From Enterococcus sp. DIV0212c (lineage in GTDB: Bacteria > Bacillota > Bacilli > Lactobacillales > Enterococcaceae), in NCBI RefSeq assembly GCF_017377505.1, contig NZ_JAFREN010000008.1, positions 124,001 to 188,000 on the forward strand: a stretch of DNA of 64,000 nucleotides, given 5' to 3'. The notes below the pieces were generated by a model, which saw only the letters and a program-made list of their open reading frames with translations, made no database searches and was not told the DNA's origin. The translations under genes and the position numbers were made by a program. Below, piece by piece: positions 20,254 to 29,783 of this stretch. Each line of letters opens with the position of its first letter. The stretch's first letter is position 1.

Positions 20254-20360
20254 ACTTGTCTTGCTAGTGTGCTAGCTCATCAGAGAAAAGATAAAAATAG
20301 ACTTGTGAGAAAACGTGTCACAAACTTATTTCCCTATTTTCATGACAGCGATGGACAAGC
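20254..20360 (+). ncRNA. structured 5' leader of ynzC
   Basis: A 107-base stretch before the ynzC RBS folds into a multibranch shape. The closing helix is CTTGTCT (20255-20261) with GGACAAG (20353-20359). Inside are GCTAG-TGTG-CTAGC (20263-20276), AAAATAG (20294-20300) with CTATTTT (20334-20340), and TTGTGA (20303-20308) with TCACAA (20318-20323). There is no T tract, so it is not a terminator. I do not recognise it as a named riboswitch. It could also be an independent small RNA. Confidence 0.45.
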
Positions 20361-20392
20361 CCACTATGTTTTTATATTAAGGAGGCAAAAAC

Positions 20393-20635
20393 ATGTTATC
20401 ATCAGAAAAAATGAACCGAATCAATGAACTTGCTAAAAAGGCTAAAGAAAGCGAATTGTCTGAGAAAGAAAAAGAAGAACAAAAAGTACTTCGTCAAGAA
20501 TATCTTGCTGCTTTCCGCGGTGGCATGCGTCATCATATAGAAGGGATGAAAGTTGTTGATCCTGAAGGAAATGACGTAACGCCTGAAAAATTGAAAGAGA
20601 TCCAAAAGGCTAAAGGATTACACAATAGAAAATAA
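20393..20635 (+). CDS. ynzC: DUF896 / UPF0291 protein (YnzC-like)
   Basis: 80-aa highly charged helical protein. The pattern [43 protein letters not shown] is characteristic of the DUF896 family. ATG 20393 follows AAGGAGG. In B. subtilis ynzC sits in the SOS-linked yneA-yneB-ynzC cluster next to lexA, and the lexA-ynzC neighbourhood is kept here without yneA or yneB. Molecular function unknown. Confidence 0.9.
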   Translation: MLSSEKMNRINELAKKAKESELSEKEKEEQKVLRQEYLAAFRGGMRHHIEGMKVVDPEGNDVTPEKLKEIQKAKGLHNRK

Positions 20636-20733
20636 TTTTAGTTTTTTTTACTAAAAGTAATTGCTTTCATAAAGAAAATACGCTAAAATGTAGTTAATAA
20701 AGGTAAAAAAAACCTAAATAGGAGATGATTTTT

Positions 20734-22728
20734 TTGTTCGACAATACGGATCAGTTAGGCGTTAATACAATTCGCACATTGAGTATCGAAGCAGTACAAA
20801 AAGCAAACTCAGGCCATCCTGGATTACCAATGGGTGCTGCACCTATGGCTTATGCACTTTGGACAAAACATTTAAAAGTAAACCCTAAAACATCAACAAA
20901 TTGGGCAGATAGAGATCGTTTTATTCTTTCAGCAGGTCATGGTTCAGCAATGCTTTATAGTTTACTTCACTTAGCTGGCTACAATGTCACAATAGATGAT
21001 TTGAAAAGCTTCCGTCAATGGAATAGCAAAACACCTGGACACCCAGAAGTACATCACACAGATGGTGTTGAAGCAACAACTGGTCCTTTAGGTCAAGGTA
21101 TCGCTATGGCTGTGGGTATGGCTATGGCTGAAGCACATACAGCAGCGACTTATAATCGTGATAGCTTCCCTGTGATCGATCATTATACGTATGCTCTATG
21201 TGGTGATGGTGATTTGATGGAAGGTGTTTCTCAAGAAGCAAGTTCTATGGCTGGACATATGAAATTAGGCAAACTGATCGTGTTATACGATTCAAATGAC
21301 ATCTCTTTAGATGGACCAACATCAAAAGCTTTCACAGAAAATGTTGGCGCTCGCTATGAAGCATATGGTTGGCAACATATTTTAGTTAAAGATGGCAATG
21401 ATCTGGAAGCTATTTCGAAAGCTATTGAAGCTGCTAAAGCTGAGTCAGACAAACCAACTTTGATTGAAGTGAAAACTGTAATTGGTTATGGCGCACCAAA
21501 AGAAGGAACTTCTTCAGTGCATGGTGCACCAATCGGAGCAGAAGGAATTACAGCCGCTAAAGCTGTTTATGGCTGGGAATATCCTGATTTCACGGTTCCA
21601 GAAGAAGTAGCTACTCGCTTTAAAGAGACAATGGTTGAAGAAGGCGAAGCAGCAGAAAATAAATGGAACAACATGTTCGAGAACTATACAAAAGAACATC
21701 CTGAGTTAGCTAAACAATTTAAACAAGCATTTTCAGATGAGCTTCCTGAGAACTGGGATAGTGAATTACCAACCTATGAAGTGGGATCAAGTGCAGCTAG
21801 TCGTGTAACTAGTAAAGAAACGATTCAGGCTATTTCAAAAGCTGTACCTAGTTTTTGGGGCGGATCTGCTGACTTGTCTGCTTCGAATAATACAATGGTT
21901 GCATCTGAAAAAGATTTTGAACCTGGTCAATATGAAGGCCGCAATATTTGGTTTGGTGTTCGTGAGTTTGCAATGGCTGCTGCAATGAACGGGATTCAAT
22001 TACATGGAGGAAGCCGTGTGTATGGCGGAACATTCTTTGTATTTACTGACTATTTACGTCCAGCTGTTCGTTTAGCTGCAATTCAAAATACACCAGTAAC
22101 TTATGTATTGACACACGATTCAGTTGCTGTTGGAGAAGATGGACCAACACATGAACCAGTTGAACAACTAGCAAGTATTCGCTGCATGCCAGGTGTGCAG
22201 GTTTTACGTCCAGCAGATGGTAATGAGACAGTGGCAGCTTGGAAAATCGCAATGACGACAAAAGACGCACCGACTGTTTTAGTCTTGAGCCGTCAAAACT
22301 TACCAGTGATCGAAGGAACAAAAGAAAAAGCAAATGAATTTGTTCAAAAAGGCGCTTATGTAATTTCTTCGCAAAAGGGTGCTAAACCTGAAGGAATCTT
22401 GATTGCTACTGGTTCTGAAGTGAACTTAGCTATTGAAGCTCAAAAAGCATTAGCTGAACAAGGAAAAGACGTTTCTGTCGTTTCAATGCCAAGTTTTGAC
22501 TTGTTTGAAAAGCAAACAGAAGAATATAAAGAGTCAGTTTTACCAAAAGATGTAGTAAAACGTGTGGCTGTTGAAGCTGCTTCACCATTTGGTTGGGAAC
22601 GTTATGTAGGTACTGCTGGTACTACAGTAACGATTAATCACTTTGGTGCTTCAGCTCCTGGCGATTTAGTATTGAAAGAATTTGGCTTTACAGTTGATAA
22701 CGTTGTTTCAAAATACAATAACTTATAA
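20734..22728 (+). CDS. tkt: transketolase
   Basis: 664-aa thiamine-diphosphate enzyme of the pentose phosphate pathway. TTG 20734 is chosen because AGGAG at 20720-20724 is 9 bases away. An in-frame ATG at 20725 touches that RBS and cannot be used well. Motifs include [16 protein letters not shown], the ThDP motif [14 protein letters not shown], the pyrimidine domain [22 protein letters not shown], and [14 protein letters not shown]. It supplies erythrose 4-phosphate, a substrate of DAHP synthase. Monocistronic, ending at a perfect terminator. Confidence 0.96.
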   Translation: MFDNTDQLGVNTIRTLSIEAVQKANSGHPGLPMGAAPMAYALWTKHLKVNPKTSTNWADRDRFILSAGHGSAMLYSLLHLAGYNVTIDDLKSFRQWNSKTPGHPEVHHTDGVEATTGPLGQGIAMAVGMAMAEAHTAATYNRDSFPVIDHYTYALCGDGDLMEGVSQEASSMAGHMKLGKLIVLYDSNDISLDGPTSKAFTENVGARYEAYGWQHILVKDGNDLEAISKAIEAAKAESDKPTLIEVKTVIGYGAPKEGTSSVHGAPIGAEGITAAKAVYGWEYPDFTVPEEVATRFKETMVEEGEAAENKWNNMFENYTKEHPELAKQFKQAFSDELPENWDSELPTYEVGSSAASRVTSKETIQAISKAVPSFWGGSADLSASNNTMVASEKDFEPGQYEGRNIWFGVREFAMAAAMNGIQLHGGSRVYGGTFFVFTDYLRPAVRLAAIQNTPVTYVLTHDSVAVGEDGPTHEPVEQLASIRCMPGVQVLRPADGNETVAAWKIAMTTKDAPTVLVLSRQNLPVIEGTKEKANEFVQKGAYVISSQKGAKPEGILIATGSEVNLAIEAQKALAEQGKDVSVVSMPSFDLFEKQTEEYKESVLPKDVVKRVAVEAASPFGWERYVGTAGTTVTINHFGASAPGDLVLKEFGFTVDNVVSKYNNL

Positions 22729-22733
22729 AATCA

Positions 22734-22766
22734 AAAAAACAGATGGGGTTTTCCCATCTGTTTTTA
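22734..22766 (+). terminator. tkt terminator
   Basis: ACAGATGGG (22739-22747) pairs perfectly with CCCATCTGT (22753-22761). A-rich and T-rich flanks make it potentially bidirectional. The next 280 bases, up to the glucosaminidase gene, are AT-rich with nothing else I can support. Confidence 0.9.
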
Positions 22767-23044
22767 TTTTTTTATGTAATATTTTTGTAATAATGGAAAT
22801 ATTTATTATTTTCATTAAATTAATTTTAATAATATAGACCTGAAAGGATTAGAGATAAAATAAATATTCGAATAACATACTCCATGTAAAAATATTAAAA
22901 CAAATTCGGAATGATTAATAAAACAAAAATTTCAGATGGATTACACCCATTTTAAAACTTCACATTTTAGGGCTAAATAATTGTTTATAAAAAAATCCCC
23001 GAGTAGAATGATACTATGATGTTCTATTGAGGAGGAACAAGTGA

Positions 23045-23896
23045 ATGAATGAGAAAAAAACAAGAAGCAGCAGGCATCAACAGAAAGAACATAAAAATAA
23101 TAGTAAACGAATTGCTTCTGTAATAGGAACTTCGTTAGTATTTCTTCCAGTTGTTGGTAATATTTTGCCGATGGGCGTTCAAGCAACTGAAGTTGATCAG
23201 CAAGGAGCTGTTTCTCAACAAGCATTTATTGATTCTATTGGATATTCAGCTGCTTCTGTAGCTAGTGCGAACGATTTATATGCATCTGTAATGATTGCTC
23301 AAGCATTATTAGAAAGTAGTTATGGTACATCTGGCTTAGCTGCTGCACCAAATTATAATTTATTTGGAGTAAAAGGTAGCTATGGAGGGCAAACAGTTTA
23401 TATGCCTACGTCAGAATATTTGAATGGGGAATGGGTGACGATGACTGAACCGTTTAGAAGTTATTCATCGTATGCTGAATCATTTCAAGATCATGCTAAT
23501 GTATTAAAAACAACGCTAGCTTCTAATGGGAATTATCATTACTCTGGCGTATGGAAGAGCAATACAACAAATTATACGGATGCTACAGCAGCTTTAGCAG
23601 GACGTTATGCTACAGATCCTAACTACGCTAGCAAACTGAATTGGTTGATTGCAACTTATGGTTTAACAGCTTATGATTGGGGAACCGCTGAAACAACAGT
23701 AACAAGTGAAAGTACGGAGACTGTTGGACAAAGCACTGCAACTTCAACAGCAACTGCTCAATCGTATACAGTTGCATCAGGTGATACACTTTGGGGAATA
23801 GCTGAAAGATTTGGCGTTTCAGTTGACCAATTGATGGCTTCAAACGGATTATCCGCTGAGCTAATTACTGTAGGTCAAATCCTACAAGTCGCATAA
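23045..23896 (+). CDS. secreted N-acetylglucosaminidase (GH73) with one LysM domain
   Basis: 283-aa cell-wall hydrolase. A long basic N-terminal region precedes a signal peptide (about residues 23-47, ending near VQA). The GH73 glucosaminidase domain covers about 55-215, with the likely catalytic Glu90 in AQALLESSYGTSGL and YNLFGVKGSY. A Ser/Thr-rich linker leads to a single C-terminal LysM (about 239-283, YTVASGDTLWGIAERFGVS), which binds peptidoglycan. It resembles E. faecalis AtlB-like autolysins, which have more LysM copies. Likely role is septum cleavage or wall remodelling. Confidence 0.88.
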   Translation: MNEKKTRSSRHQQKEHKNNSKRIASVIGTSLVFLPVVGNILPMGVQATEVDQQGAVSQQAFIDSIGYSAASVASANDLYASVMIAQALLESSYGTSGLAAAPNYNLFGVKGSYGGQTVYMPTSEYLNGEWVTMTEPFRSYSSYAESFQDHANVLKTTLASNGNYHYSGVWKSNTTNYTDATAALAGRYATDPNYASKLNWLIATYGLTAYDWGTAETTVTSESTETVGQSTATSTATAQSYTVASGDTLWGIAERFGVSVDQLMASNGLSAELITVGQILQVA

Positions 23897-23902
23897 AAAA
23901 AT

Positions 23903-23955
23903 AAAATCGATCAACGAAGAGTCCATTTAGAGACAATTTGTTGATCGATTTTTTT
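23903..23955. terminator. bidirectional terminator between the glucosaminidase and ispH
   Basis: AAAATCGATCAA (23903-23914) pairs perfectly with TTGATCGATTTT (23941-23952), with A and T runs on the two sides. It serves the two convergent genes. Confidence 0.85.
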
Positions 23956-24949
23956 ATCTTTTACCTGATCGTAATTCTTCTAAACGTCGTTGACGATTTT
24001 TAGTTAAATCTTTGATTCTTGGTCTAGGTAGAATTGCTTCTGAATTTGTAGTTGACTTTCCTGTATACGTTTCAGGATCATTGATATCAAACTGTTTTAA
24101 GTATTCGATGACTTCTCGTACAATCTGAGTAGGAGTTGAGGCACCGGCAGTTACAGCAATTTGTTCAATATTTGTTAACCAGTTAGGATCAAGTTGAGAA
24201 ACATCGGAGATTCGATGAGCTGGGACACCTGCCTGCTCAATAGACACTTGAGCTAGCCGATTACTATTATTGCTTTTGGGATCACCCACTACAATCGTTA
24301 AATCACAGCCTTTAGCCTGTTGTACGACTGCCTCTTGGCGCACTTGTGTAGCTTTACAAATATCTTTGTGGATATGGACAAGAGGATATTTTCCCTGAAT
24401 GGAATCCATCAAATCACTAACATCCCATTGGCTCATGGTTGTTTGATTTGTTACAAAAATTTTATCGGTATTTAGTTCTAAATCAAGGATATCGGTTTGA
24501 TTTGAGACTAAATGCACATGTTCTGGTGAAACCCCAAGTGCTCCTTCTGGTTCAGGATGGTTTTTCTTGCCGATATAAATCACTTCATAGCCTTCTGTCA
24601 CTTTTTCAGCAATCAGCTCGTGAGTAATCATAACGTCTGGACAAGTTGCATCAATCACAGTTAAGCCTTTTTTTATTGCTAGTTCTTTTACTTTGGGTGA
24701 AGTACCATGTGCTGTAAAAATAACGGTTCCTTGAGTAACTTTAGCTAAAATTTCTTCACGGTTTTCTCCATCTAATGTATGTATCCCTATACTTTCAAAT
24801 GCATCAGTTACGTGTTTATTATGAACGATCATCCCTAAAATATAGATAGGACGAGGTAAGCTTTCATCAAGAGATGCATTTCTTGCAATCACCATTGCAT
24901 CAACAACACCATAACAATAGCCGCGTGGGCTAATATTTATAATTTTCAT
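23954..24949 (-). CDS. ispH: 4-hydroxy-3-methylbut-2-enyl diphosphate reductase
   Basis: 331-aa [4Fe-4S] enzyme, last step of the MEP (non-mevalonate) isoprenoid pathway. The three cluster cysteines are visible in [16 protein letters not shown] and KDICKAT. HPEPEG holds the proton-donating Glu, and SNNSNRL and GASTPT are substrate motifs. It strongly resembles Bacillus IspH (YqfP) as recalled. No other MEP or mevalonate gene is in the window. Enterococci are generally described as mevalonate users, so this gene is unexpected. Confidence 0.93.
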   Translation of the reverse strand: MKIINISPRGYCYGVVDAMVIARNASLDESLPRPIYILGMIVHNKHVTDAFESIGIHTLDGENREEILAKVTQGTVIFTAHGTSPKVKELAIKKGLTVIDATCPDVMITHELIAEKVTEGYEVIYIGKKNHPEPEGALGVSPEHVHLVSNQTDILDLELNTDKIFVTNQTTMSQWDVSDLMDSIQGKYPLVHIHKDICKATQVRQEAVVQQAKGCDLTIVVGDPKSNNSNRLAQVSIEQAGVPAHRISDVSQLDPNWLTNIEQIAVTAGASTPTQIVREVIEYLKQFDINDPETYTGKSTTNSEAILPRPRIKDLTKNRQRRLEELRSGKR

Positions 24950-25391
24950 AAATGAGTTAACTCCTATTTAATCATTTTTAAATGTTTCTTTGTTCTCTAT
25001 TATACAATACGTTTATTAATTTTAAGTTAAGGCTCCTAAACGATGATGTAGAAATGTTATGTATATTTTTATTAATTTTTTTCAATAGCACGAACTTTTC
25101 AGTAACTAATTATAACATAACAACTAATTAAACGGAGTAGAGGATTGGCGGATTTTTTCAGAAAGTAAGAGTCTGCGAATTCTTTATATTTACCAGATGC
25201 ATTCAGTTTGTTAAGAAAAAAAGAAGCACTAATTAGAAGCGAACAAAGTTTAAACTGGAGGAAATTTAACTTTTACATTCAGCTCATCTTTTGATGTCAA
25301 CAGCAAAATGATAGCCAGATAAGTTGATATAAGCTATTATAAACACAAGAAAGTTTTCATATATTTGAATACAAAAATGGAGGAATGGATC
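24950..25391. other. 442-bp AT-rich gap between ispH and cysK
   Basis: Divergent intergenic region. A minus-strand -10 (TATAAT, 24999-25004) about 50 bp before ispH is plausible. On the plus side a TATTATAAA -10-like sequence lies near 25335. The middle, around 25150-25180, holds a weak GCGGAT / GTCTGC hairpin. I see no T-box, S-box or convincing CymR site. Confidence 0.4.
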
Positions 25392-26321
25392 ATGACTCAA
25401 ATTTTTAATTCAGTTACCGAATTAATAGGAAAGACACCTATTGTAAAACTAGGGAAGATAGTTCCTGATGGGGCGGCAGATATTTTTGTAAAACTTGAAT
25501 TTTTTAATCCAGGAGGAAGCGTAAAAGATCGAATCGCATTAAGTATGATCGAAAAAGCTGAAAAAGCTGGACAAATTAAAGCCGGAGATACAATTGTAGA
25601 ACCAACTAGTGGAAACACTGGTATTGGATTAGCAATGGTTGGTGCAGCAAAAGGATACAAAGTTGTGATTGTCATGCCTGATACAATGAGCATTGAGCGG
25701 AGAAAATTGATGCAGGCATATGGTGCAGAACTATTGTTGACACCAGGGTCAGAGGGCATGAAAGGGGCAATTGCCAAAGCATCAGAACTATCCGAGAAAG
25801 ATGGTTATTTTATGCCGATGCAGTTTGACAATCCAGCCAATCCAGAAGCGCACGAAAAAACTACTGGAAAAGAAATTCAAGATGTTTTTGGCCCTGCTGG
25901 CTTGGACGCATTTGTTGCTGGTGTAGGCACTGGAGGGACGATCACTGGTGTTGGTAAGGAATTGAAAAGAGTGTATCCTAAAATCTCGATTGTTGCAGTA
26001 GAACCGACGGAATCACCTGTTTTAGAAGGTGGGCAACCAGGCCCGCATAAAATCCAAGGGATTGGTGCAGGCTTCATTCCACAGGTTTTAGATACAGAAA
26101 TCTATGGAAAAGTGATGGCAGTACCTAGTGAAGATGCTATGGAAACTGCTCGTCAACTAGCGGCTAAGGAAGGTTTGTTAGTTGGTATTTCTGCAGGAGC
26201 TGCCGTAAATGCTGCAATTGAATTAGCCAAGGAATTAGGTCCAGGTAAAAAAGTCTTAACGGTTATCCCTGACAATGGGGAACGTTATCTATCAACAGCA
26301 CTTTACAATTTCCCTGAATAA
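25392..26321 (+). CDS. cysK: cysteine synthase A (O-acetylserine sulfhydrylase)
   Basis: 309-aa PLP enzyme from ATG 25392, behind GGAGG at 25379-25383. An earlier in-frame ATG at 25365 has no RBS. The PLP lysine is in GGSVKDRIA near residue 44, the substrate loop is [10 protein letters not shown], and [10 protein letters not shown] binds the phosphate. Makes cysteine from O-acetylserine and sulfide. No cysE or metB-like partner is adjacent; metA is 9 kb away. Confidence 0.94.
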   Translation: MTQIFNSVTELIGKTPIVKLGKIVPDGAADIFVKLEFFNPGGSVKDRIALSMIEKAEKAGQIKAGDTIVEPTSGNTGIGLAMVGAAKGYKVVIVMPDTMSIERRKLMQAYGAELLLTPGSEGMKGAIAKASELSEKDGYFMPMQFDNPANPEAHEKTTGKEIQDVFGPAGLDAFVAGVGTGGTITGVGKELKRVYPKISIVAVEPTESPVLEGGQPGPHKIQGIGAGFIPQVLDTEIYGKVMAVPSEDAMETARQLAAKEGLLVGISAGAAVNAAIELAKELGPGKKVLTVIPDNGERYLSTALYNFPE

Positions 26322-26330
26322 ATTTTCACA

Positions 26331-26362
26331 ATAAAAAGGAAGTTTTTTTACTTCCTTTTTAT
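26331..26362 (+). terminator. cysK terminator
   Basis: ATAAAAAGGAAGT pairs perfectly with ACTTCCTTTTTAT around a six-T loop. Confidence 0.85.
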
Positions 26363-26511
26363 TGTAGGTGTACATAGTTAGTCAAAAAGTATGTAATACT
26401 ACTTTATTCTAAAAAAAATCAAGATAAACCTTATATTATTGTTCAATTATTCTTGTCAAGATAGTTTAGAAATAGTATCATTTAATAAAGAGAGACTGGG
26501 AGGGGAAACAA

Positions 26512-26949
26512 ATGGACAATATATTGGTAAAAAATGCACTAGAAGAATTAAAAGAAGCCAATATTCGTATTACTCCTCAAAGATATGCGATCTTAGAATA
26601 TCTAATTGAGAATCATAGCCATCCGACTGCTGATGAAATATACCGTTCACTGGAAGATCGATTTCCTAATATGAGCGTGGCAACTGTCTATAACAACTTG
26701 CGTTTGTTCACTGATATTGGATTTGTTCAAGAAATGAATTATGGCGATGCATCTAGCCGTTTTGATTTCAGTTCAAAAAAACATTACCATGCGATTTGTC
26801 AAAATTGTGGTAAAATCGTTGATTTTCATTATCCAGGTTTGGAAGATGTGGAAATGGCAGCGAGCAAATTGACAGGTTTTGAAATCAACGAACACAGATT
26901 AGAATTATATGGACTATGTCCAGAATGTCAAAACGCTGAAAAAAAATGA
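26512..26949 (+). CDS. perR: PerR-type Fur family peroxide-sensing repressor
   Basis: 145 aa. The winged helix has RITPQRYAILEYL and ADEIYRSLEDRFPNMSVATVYNNLRLF. HYHAICQNCGKIVDF and LYGLCPECQ supply the four zinc cysteines. Position 104 or so is Asp in KIVDFHYP, as in PerR rather than Fur, and His37 of NHSHPTADE is kept; these are the peroxide-sensing ligand sites. GGGAGG precedes ATG 26512. Oxidative-stress genes nox and npr lie nearby, but I found no clear PerR box. Confidence 0.88.
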   Translation: MDNILVKNALEELKEANIRITPQRYAILEYLIENHSHPTADEIYRSLEDRFPNMSVATVYNNLRLFTDIGFVQEMNYGDASSRFDFSSKKHYHAICQNCGKIVDFHYPGLEDVEMAASKLTGFEINEHRLELYGLCPECQNAEKK

Positions 26950-26962
26950 AATGAGTGAGAAA

Positions 26963-27343
26963 ATGAAATCAATTCATACAGATAAAGCACCTAAAGCAAT
27001 CGGTCCTTATGTACAAGGCAATATTGTGAATGGTTTATTATTTGCTTCAGGTCAAGTTCCTTTGAATCCTGAAACGGGAGAAGTTGTTGGTACAACGATA
27101 GAAGAACAAACAAAGCAAGTCTTGAAAAATATTTCAGCAATTTTAGAAGAAGCTGGAAGCGATTTTGATCATATTGTAAAAACAACGTGTTTTTTACAGA
27201 ATATGAACGATTTTGTAGCTTTTAATGAAGTTTATGCAGGAGCGTTTACGAGTCAATTGCCAGCCCGTTCGGCTGTAGAAGTAGCCCGCTTACCTAAAGA
27301 TGTTCTTGTTGAAATAGAAATTATAGCTGAAATAAATGAATAG
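26963..27343 (+). CDS. ridA: RidA family enamine/imine deaminase
   Basis: 126 aa from ATG 26963, the family's usual length; ATG 26951 is a possible alternative. The gene begins 13 bases after the perR stop, so the two are probably coupled. Motifs are APKAIGPYVQGN, LLFASGQVPLNPETGE and the C-terminal PARSAVEVARLPKDVLVEIE with the catalytic-region Arg. RidA hydrolyses reactive 2-aminoacrylate and similar enamines formed by PLP enzymes. Confidence 0.92.
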   Translation: MKSIHTDKAPKAIGPYVQGNIVNGLLFASGQVPLNPETGEVVGTTIEEQTKQVLKNISAILEEAGSDFDHIVKTTCFLQNMNDFVAFNEVYAGAFTSQLPARSAVEVARLPKDVLVEIEIIAEINE

Positions 27344-27357
27344 CACCTTGTTTTCAC

Positions 27358-27389
27358 AAGTTGAGAAACTAAGTTTTCTCAACTTTTTT
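27358..27389 (+). terminator. perR-ridA terminator
   Basis: AAGTTGAGAAA pairs with TTTCTCAACTT around a short loop, then seven T. Confidence 0.88.
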
Positions 27390-27536
27390 TGTTGTAATAA
27401 CAGTATTTTCAGTTTGTTAAACTAATTTTCAGATGAAAAAATAGTTAAAAATAGAGAAGTTTGTGAAAAAATATCTTTTAGATTCACAAGCAAAGAACTC
27501 GAATATGGCCTTTCGCTTTGTTATATTTCTAGTATA

Positions 27537-27563
27537 CCAATGGATTTATATTAGTTCCATTGG
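27537..27563. promoter_or_regulatory. inverted repeat in the nox 5' region
   Basis: CCAATGG (27537-27543) and CCATTGG (27557-27563) are perfect inverted arms with 13 bases between them, 35-61 bp before nox. It could be an operator or a 5' UTR hairpin. A wider TTGTGA...TCACAA pair (27461-27489) lies upstream. Confidence 0.4.
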
Positions 27564-27597
27564 TGAAAAATTTAACTTGAAAGAAGGGATTTACAAA

Positions 27598-28947
27598 ATG
27601 AAAGTCGTAGTCGTAGGATGTACGCATGCAGGAACAGCTGCAGTCAAAAGTATTTTAACAAATCACCCAAACGCGGAGGTAACCGTTTATGAACGAAATG
27701 ATAATGTATCATTTTTATCTTGCGGTATCGCTCTATATGTTGGAGGAGTAGTGAAGGAGGCTGGCAGCTTATTCTATTCAAGTCCTGAAGAACTAGCGTC
27801 TCTAGGTGCTACAGTCAAAATGGAACATGAAGTCGAAACTATCGATGTTGATCATAAAACAGTCACTGCAAAAGATTTACACACTGGTATTGAAGAAACC
27901 GTTTCATACGATAAATTAGTTATGACAACTGGTTCATGGCCGATCATTCCACCAATCAAAGGAATCGAAGCTGAAAATATTTTATTATGTAAAAACTTTA
28001 ATCAGGCAAATGTGATTATTGAACGTGCTAAGGATGCCAAAAAAGTTGTCGTTGTAGGCGGCGGATATATCGGAATCGAATTAGTAGAAGCTTTTGTAGA
28101 ATCTGGTAAAGACGTTACGTTGATCGATGGGTTAGATCGTATTTTAAATAAATATTTAGATAAACCATTCACAGATGTTTTAGAAAAAGAGCTTGTAGAC
28201 CGTGGTGTTACTTTGGCTTTAGGCGAAAATGTTCAAGAATTCCAAGCTGATGTAAGCGGACATGTGAATAAAGTAATTACTCCTAGTCAAGAATTTGAAG
28301 CTGATATGGTTATTATGTGCGTTGGATTTAGTCCAAATACAACATTACTTAAAGATAAAGTCGATATGCTGCCAAATGGCGCTATTGTAGTTGATAAGTA
28401 TATGAGATCAAGTAATCCAGATATTCTTGCTGCAGGTGATAGTGCAGTTGTACACTATAATCCAAGTAATACGACTAATTACATTCCACTTGCAACAAAT
28501 GCTGTTCGTCAAGGTATGTTAGTGGGTTATAATTTGGCAGAAGAAAAACTAGCTTATCGCGGAACGCAAGGAACTTCTGGTCTATATCTATTTGGCTGGA
28601 AAATTGGTTCAACAGGTGTTACCTTAGAAAGTGCAAAAATGAACAACCTAGATGTAGAAGCAACACAATTCGAGGATAACTATCGTCCAGAATTTATGCC
28701 GACTACTGAAAATGTAATGATGGAATTGGTTTATGAAAAAGGATCAAACCGTATTGTAGGTGGACAACTAATGTCTAAATACGATATTACTCAATCAGCT
28801 AATACATTATCATTAGCTGTTCAAAATAACATGACTGTCGAAGATCTTGCTTTGTCAGATTTCTTCTTCCAGCCACATTTTGATCGTCCTTGGAACTACT
28901 TGAATTTGTTAGCGCAAGCAGCTTTAAAGGATATTGCTAAAAATTAA
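27598..28947 (+). CDS. nox: H2O-forming NADH oxidase
   Basis: 449-aa FAD enzyme reducing O2 to water with NADH and regenerating NAD+. The redox-active Cys42 is in FLSCGIA. The N-terminal FAD loop is VVVVGCTHAGTAAV and the NAD loop VVVGGGYIGIELVEAF. A long upstream extension of the frame (to 27463) is not used: AAGAAGGG precedes ATG 27598 and the E. faecalis enzyme begins MKVVVVGCTH. It is a paralogue of npr at 39.8 kb, with the same fold and Cys42. Confidence 0.93.
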   Translation: MKVVVVGCTHAGTAAVKSILTNHPNAEVTVYERNDNVSFLSCGIALYVGGVVKEAGSLFYSSPEELASLGATVKMEHEVETIDVDHKTVTAKDLHTGIEETVSYDKLVMTTGSWPIIPPIKGIEAENILLCKNFNQANVIIERAKDAKKVVVVGGGYIGIELVEAFVESGKDVTLIDGLDRILNKYLDKPFTDVLEKELVDRGVTLALGENVQEFQADVSGHVNKVITPSQEFEADMVIMCVGFSPNTTLLKDKVDMLPNGAIVVDKYMRSSNPDILAAGDSAVVHYNPSNTTNYIPLATNAVRQGMLVGYNLAEEKLAYRGTQGTSGLYLFGWKIGSTGVTLESAKMNNLDVEATQFEDNYRPEFMPTTENVMMELVYEKGSNRIVGGQLMSKYDITQSANTLSLAVQNNMTVEDLALSDFFFQPHFDRPWNYLNLLAQAALKDIAKN

Positions 28948-28950
28948 TAA

Positions 28951-28988
28951 AAAAAGTAGAGTGGAATATTCTTCCATTCTATTTTTTT
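28951..28988 (+). terminator. nox terminator
   Basis: TAGAGTGGAA (28957-28966) pairs with TTCCATTCTA (28972-28981), followed by seven T. Confidence 0.85.
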
Positions 28989-29070
28989 ACCGTAAATTGA
29001 TGTAGGATCTTTGCTTTTTTAGCCTTTTTTTGAGATTCTTAATATGTAAATAACGAAAGGGTGCTATGAA

Positions 29071-29721
29071 GTGGAAAAGAATAAAAAAAATAAAGAAATT
29101 TTGATACGTTCTTTATATGCATTATTAGGGGTTGCGATTTTATCATTTGGAGCAGCTACTTTACGAGTAGGTAAGGTCGGCTTAGATCCTTATACTGCTG
29201 CAAATATTGGTATTGGAGAAGTTCTAGGTCTTTCATTAGGTGTCTATCAACTAATAATCAATGTTATTATCTTAGTATTAGTTTTTATTTTTGGGAAAAA
29301 GTATATTGGGATCGGAACGTTGATAAATATGGTGCTTACGGGATTTTTTATTGATTTTTATACGTGGCTCTATGCGACATTTTTTACAATTAAAATTACG
29401 CTCTTTACCCAAGGGATATTGCTGGTTTTCGGGATATTGATCTTTACGTTTGGTGCATCGTTTTATATGTCAGCAAAGTTAGGTAATGCTCCTTATGATG
29501 CAATTGCTCCAATTATAGTTGATCGGACTCAGACTAAGTATCGGATTGTAAGAGTGATACAGGATATCTTTTTTGTTCTACTAGCATTTATTTTTGGGGG
29601 ACCGGTTGGGATTGGAACTGTGATCAATGCATTTTTCACAGGACCTCTAATCGATTTTTGGAATAAAAAAGCAAGTGTACCAATAATTGAAAAAAGTATT
29701 AAAAAGCAACTAGATAATTAA
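29071..29721 (+). CDS. YczE/YitT-like integral membrane protein
   Basis: 216 aa with about five transmembrane helices and the repeated glycine pattern LRVGKVGLDPYTAANIGIGEVLG / KLGNAPYDAIAPIIV. The duplicated half-pattern and loops such as GIGTLINMVLTGFFIDF and GIGTVINAFFTGPLIDF are typical of the YczE/YitT group. Function is unknown in this family. The start is GTG 29071 with GAAAGGGTG upstream. Confidence 0.78.
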   Translation: MEKNKKNKEILIRSLYALLGVAILSFGAATLRVGKVGLDPYTAANIGIGEVLGLSLGVYQLIINVIILVLVFIFGKKYIGIGTLINMVLTGFFIDFYTWLYATFFTIKITLFTQGILLVFGILIFTFGASFYMSAKLGNAPYDAIAPIIVDRTQTKYRIVRVIQDIFFVLLAFIFGGPVGIGTVINAFFTGPLIDFWNKKASVPIIEKSIKKQLDN

Positions 29722-29737
29722 TCTTTTTAATAGTTTT

Positions 29738-29783
29738 AAAAACATACTAAGAGTTTACTCCCTAACTCTTAGTATGTTTTTAT
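29738..29783 (+). terminator. strong terminator after the membrane protein
   Basis: AACATACTAAGAGTT (29741-29755) pairs perfectly with 29764-29778, then a T-rich tract. Confidence 0.9.

Noticed and set aside
20725..20733. ATG start for transketolase at 20725.
   Set aside because: The GGAG of the RBS is directly adjacent. TTG 20734 has correct spacing and matches the usual N terminus.
27421..27440. CodY box in AATTTTCAGATGAAAAA upstream of nox.
   Set aside because: Only the left half matches the consensus.
27461..27489. A canonical Rex operator upstream of nox.
   Set aside because: The half-sites are 17 bases apart instead of 6, so it was kept only as an inverted repeat worth checking.
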